The position numbers and the translations under genes were made by a program. DNA of 64,000 nt, taken from assembly GCF_021390645.1 (NCBI RefSeq), contig NZ_JAJEJT010000004.1, positions 248,001 to 312,000 on the forward strand, written 5' to 3'. Below, piece after piece: positions 62,868-64,000 of the stretch. Under the pieces are notes generated by a model that saw nothing but the letters and a program-made list of their open reading frames with translations, did not search any database and was not told the origin of the DNA. Source of the DNA: Paraburkholderia flagellata. GTDB lineage: Bacteria; Pseudomonadota; Gammaproteobacteria; Burkholderiales; Burkholderiaceae. Position 1 is the first letter of the stretch; each line of letters starts with the position of its first letter.

Positions 62868-64000
62868 ATGGTCTATTCCCAAGCGGCGGGAGCGTTCGGC
62901 GCAGCGGGATCACGGGGCGGTCAGTCGGAGGTGTCAAAAGAATCGAGCGAGGCCGCGAACGCAGCAGATGCGGCGCTCGCACAGGAGCGCAGCGTATTGC
63001 GCCTGGTCTCGCGCAGCATGCCGCTGCCGGAACTGCTGGCGGAGGTCTGCTGCCGCGCCGAGCGGCTGCTGGGCGCGGGCGCGAACTGCGCGATCCTGCA
63101 ACTGGACGGCGACGGCCGCCGCCTGCGCATAGGCAGCGCGCCGTCCTTGCCGGCGCAGTATCACGCCGCGTTCGATGGCACGCCGGTCGGTTCCGGCACG
63201 AGCCCGTCCGGCACGGCGATCTTCGAGCGGCGCACGGTTTGCGTCGACGACTTCGAGCTTGCGCACGAGTGGGGCGAGTACCGCCGCATCGCACTCGACA
63301 ACCTCCTGCGCGCGGTCTGGACCACACCGCTCGACGACGACAACGGCGGCGTGATGGGCGCGCTCGCCGTGTACCAGAGCCGGCCCTGGCGGCCCACGGC
63401 GGCCGAGGAGGCGCTGCTGAGCGACATCGCCCGCAGTGTCGCGGCCATGCTCAACCAGCAGACCATTGCCGAGCGCCTCGCGCTGAGCGAAGAGCACCAT
63501 CGCCTTGTCGTGGACCACCTCAACGAAGGCATCGTGATGCAGGCGCGTGACGACACCGTGCTCGCCTGCAATCGCAGCGCGCGGCGCATGCTGCGTCTGC
63601 CCGAGAACGCCATCGGCCTGAGCATCATGAAGGTGATTCCGCGCGTGCTCGACGAAGGTGGCAAGCCGCTGCCCGTCTCGAAGCGACCAAGCATGCAGGC
63701 GCTCGAAACGGGCAAGCCGGTGCTCGGCGAGACGGTCGGCCTCGAACTCGCGGATGGCGAGATCGTGTGGGTGAGCGAGAACGTGCTGCCGATTTTCCGG
63801 CCCGGCGAAAGCGAGCCGATTTCCGTGGTGGTCTCGTTTACGGACATCGGGCCCGTGCGCGAGGCGCAGCAGCAACTGCGCTATCTCGCCACGCGCGACG
63901 CGCTCACGGGGCTCTACAACCGCACGTTCCTCGCCGAGCGCATGCATGCGCTGCTCGAAAGCGCGAGCGGCACGGCGCGGCCAGCGCTGCTCTTCGTCGA
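62868..64000 (+). CDS. GAF-PAS-GGDEF diguanylate cyclase (C-terminal part outside the window)
   Basis: 377 codons are inside and the frame is open to the right edge. The ATG has a GAAGG SD. Order: a GAF domain (~40-195: LPELLAEVCCRAERLLGAG; GSGTSPSGTAIFERRTVCVDD; GALAVYQSRPWRPTAAEEALL), a PAS domain (~205-340: HHRLVVDHLNEGIVMQARDD; NRSARRMLRLPE), then the start of a GGDEF domain (RDALTGLYNRTFLAERM). An EAL domain may follow but cannot be seen. It should make c-di-GMP, the ligand of BcsA and BcsE at the other end of the window; direct coupling is not shown. Confidence 0.9.
   Translation, partial: MVYSQAAGAFGAAGSRGGQSEVSKESSEAANAADAALAQERSVLRLVSRSMPLPELLAEVCCRAERLLGAGANCAILQLDGDGRRLRIGSAPSLPAQYHAAFDGTPVGSGTSPSGTAIFERRTVCVDDFELAHEWGEYRRIALDNLLRAVWTTPLDDDNGGVMGALAVYQSRPWRPTAAEEALLSDIARSVAAMLNQQTIAERLALSEEHHRLVVDHLNEGIVMQARDDTVLACNRSARRMLRLPENAIGLSIMKVIPRVLDEGGKPLPVSKRPSMQALETGKPVLGETVGLELADGEIVWVSENVLPIFRPGESEPISVVVSFTDIGPVREAQQQLRYLATRDALTGLYNRTFLAERMHALLESASGTARPALLFV

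Noticed and set aside
1..64000. tRNA, rRNA, CRISPR arrays, phage structural genes or an origin of replication
   Set aside because: None was recognised by eye in either strand; the lysozyme-like frame at 61529 is isolated and has no other phage genes around it.

Overview
The window is high-GC DNA with tightly packed operons, frequent 4-bp ATGA gene overlaps and many LysR/MarR/TetR/GntR regulators. The protein types (a Bcs cellulose machine with BcsE/F/G, a Burkholderia-style trimeric porin, an aryl-polyene type cluster, a fused indolepyruvate ferredoxin oxidoreductase and an ECF41 sigma factor) point to a betaproteobacterium of the Burkholderiaceae, most likely Paraburkholderia or a close relative. 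This is an inference from gene content; no rRNA or tRNA gene was seen.

Layout. (1) 1-13435, minus strand: a complete cellulose-synthesis operon in the order bcsB-bcsZ-bcsC-bcsE-bcsF-bcsQ-bcsA, with the first codons of bcsG at the left edge. (2) 13874-16875: an O-methyltransferase and a siderophore-type TonB receptor with a Fur-box-like site, separated by a strong shared terminator. (3) 17370-25635: an aromatic meta-cleavage block (4-oxalomesaconate hydratase, CHA aldolase, class V aminotransferase, small unknown protein, a LysR regulator with two helix-turn-helix domains, a GntR regulator, protocatechuate/gallate 4,5-dioxygenase LigB and LigA, porin). No LigC or LigI is present, which fits a gallate route. 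(4) 25796-32434: an FAD oxidoreductase, an ABM-domain protein, the NasS/NasT nitrate sensor-antiterminator pair, an intact IS3-family element with a 3-bp target duplication, and a SulP transporter.

(5) 32485-36828: alcohol dehydrogenase, TetR with a divergent alpha/beta hydrolase, then an AhpD-like protein and its ECF41 sigma factor behind a consensus ECF41 promoter. (6) 36829-39659: a decayed stretch with gene fragments on both strands around two intact small genes. (7) 39712-44139: a ClC channel-MarR operon and an HPP-CBS membrane protein, each preceded by nearly the same 19-bp operator, then a lipoprotein. (8) 44358-47936: fused indolepyruvate ferredoxin oxidoreductase. (9) 47982-60761: an aryl-polyene-like cluster as two divergent operons (ACP, ketoreductase, glycosyltransferase / membrane protein, ligase-dehydratase fusion, acyltransferase, LolA-like carrier, MMPL exporter, polysaccharide deacetylase, ketosynthase, chain-length-factor-like protein, dehydratase). 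(10) 60784-64000: a small exported protein, an AT-richer islet pairing a truncated lysozyme with an LprI-type inhibitor, and the start of a GAF-PAS-GGDEF diguanylate cyclase.

Themes: two envelope products (cellulose and a polyene) and c-di-GMP input (PilZ in BcsA, GIL domain in BcsE, a GGDEF gene at the right edge). The most interesting items are the unusual polyene cluster, the shared MarR operator pair, the double-HTH LysR, the ECF41 promoter and the lysozyme/inhibitor islet.
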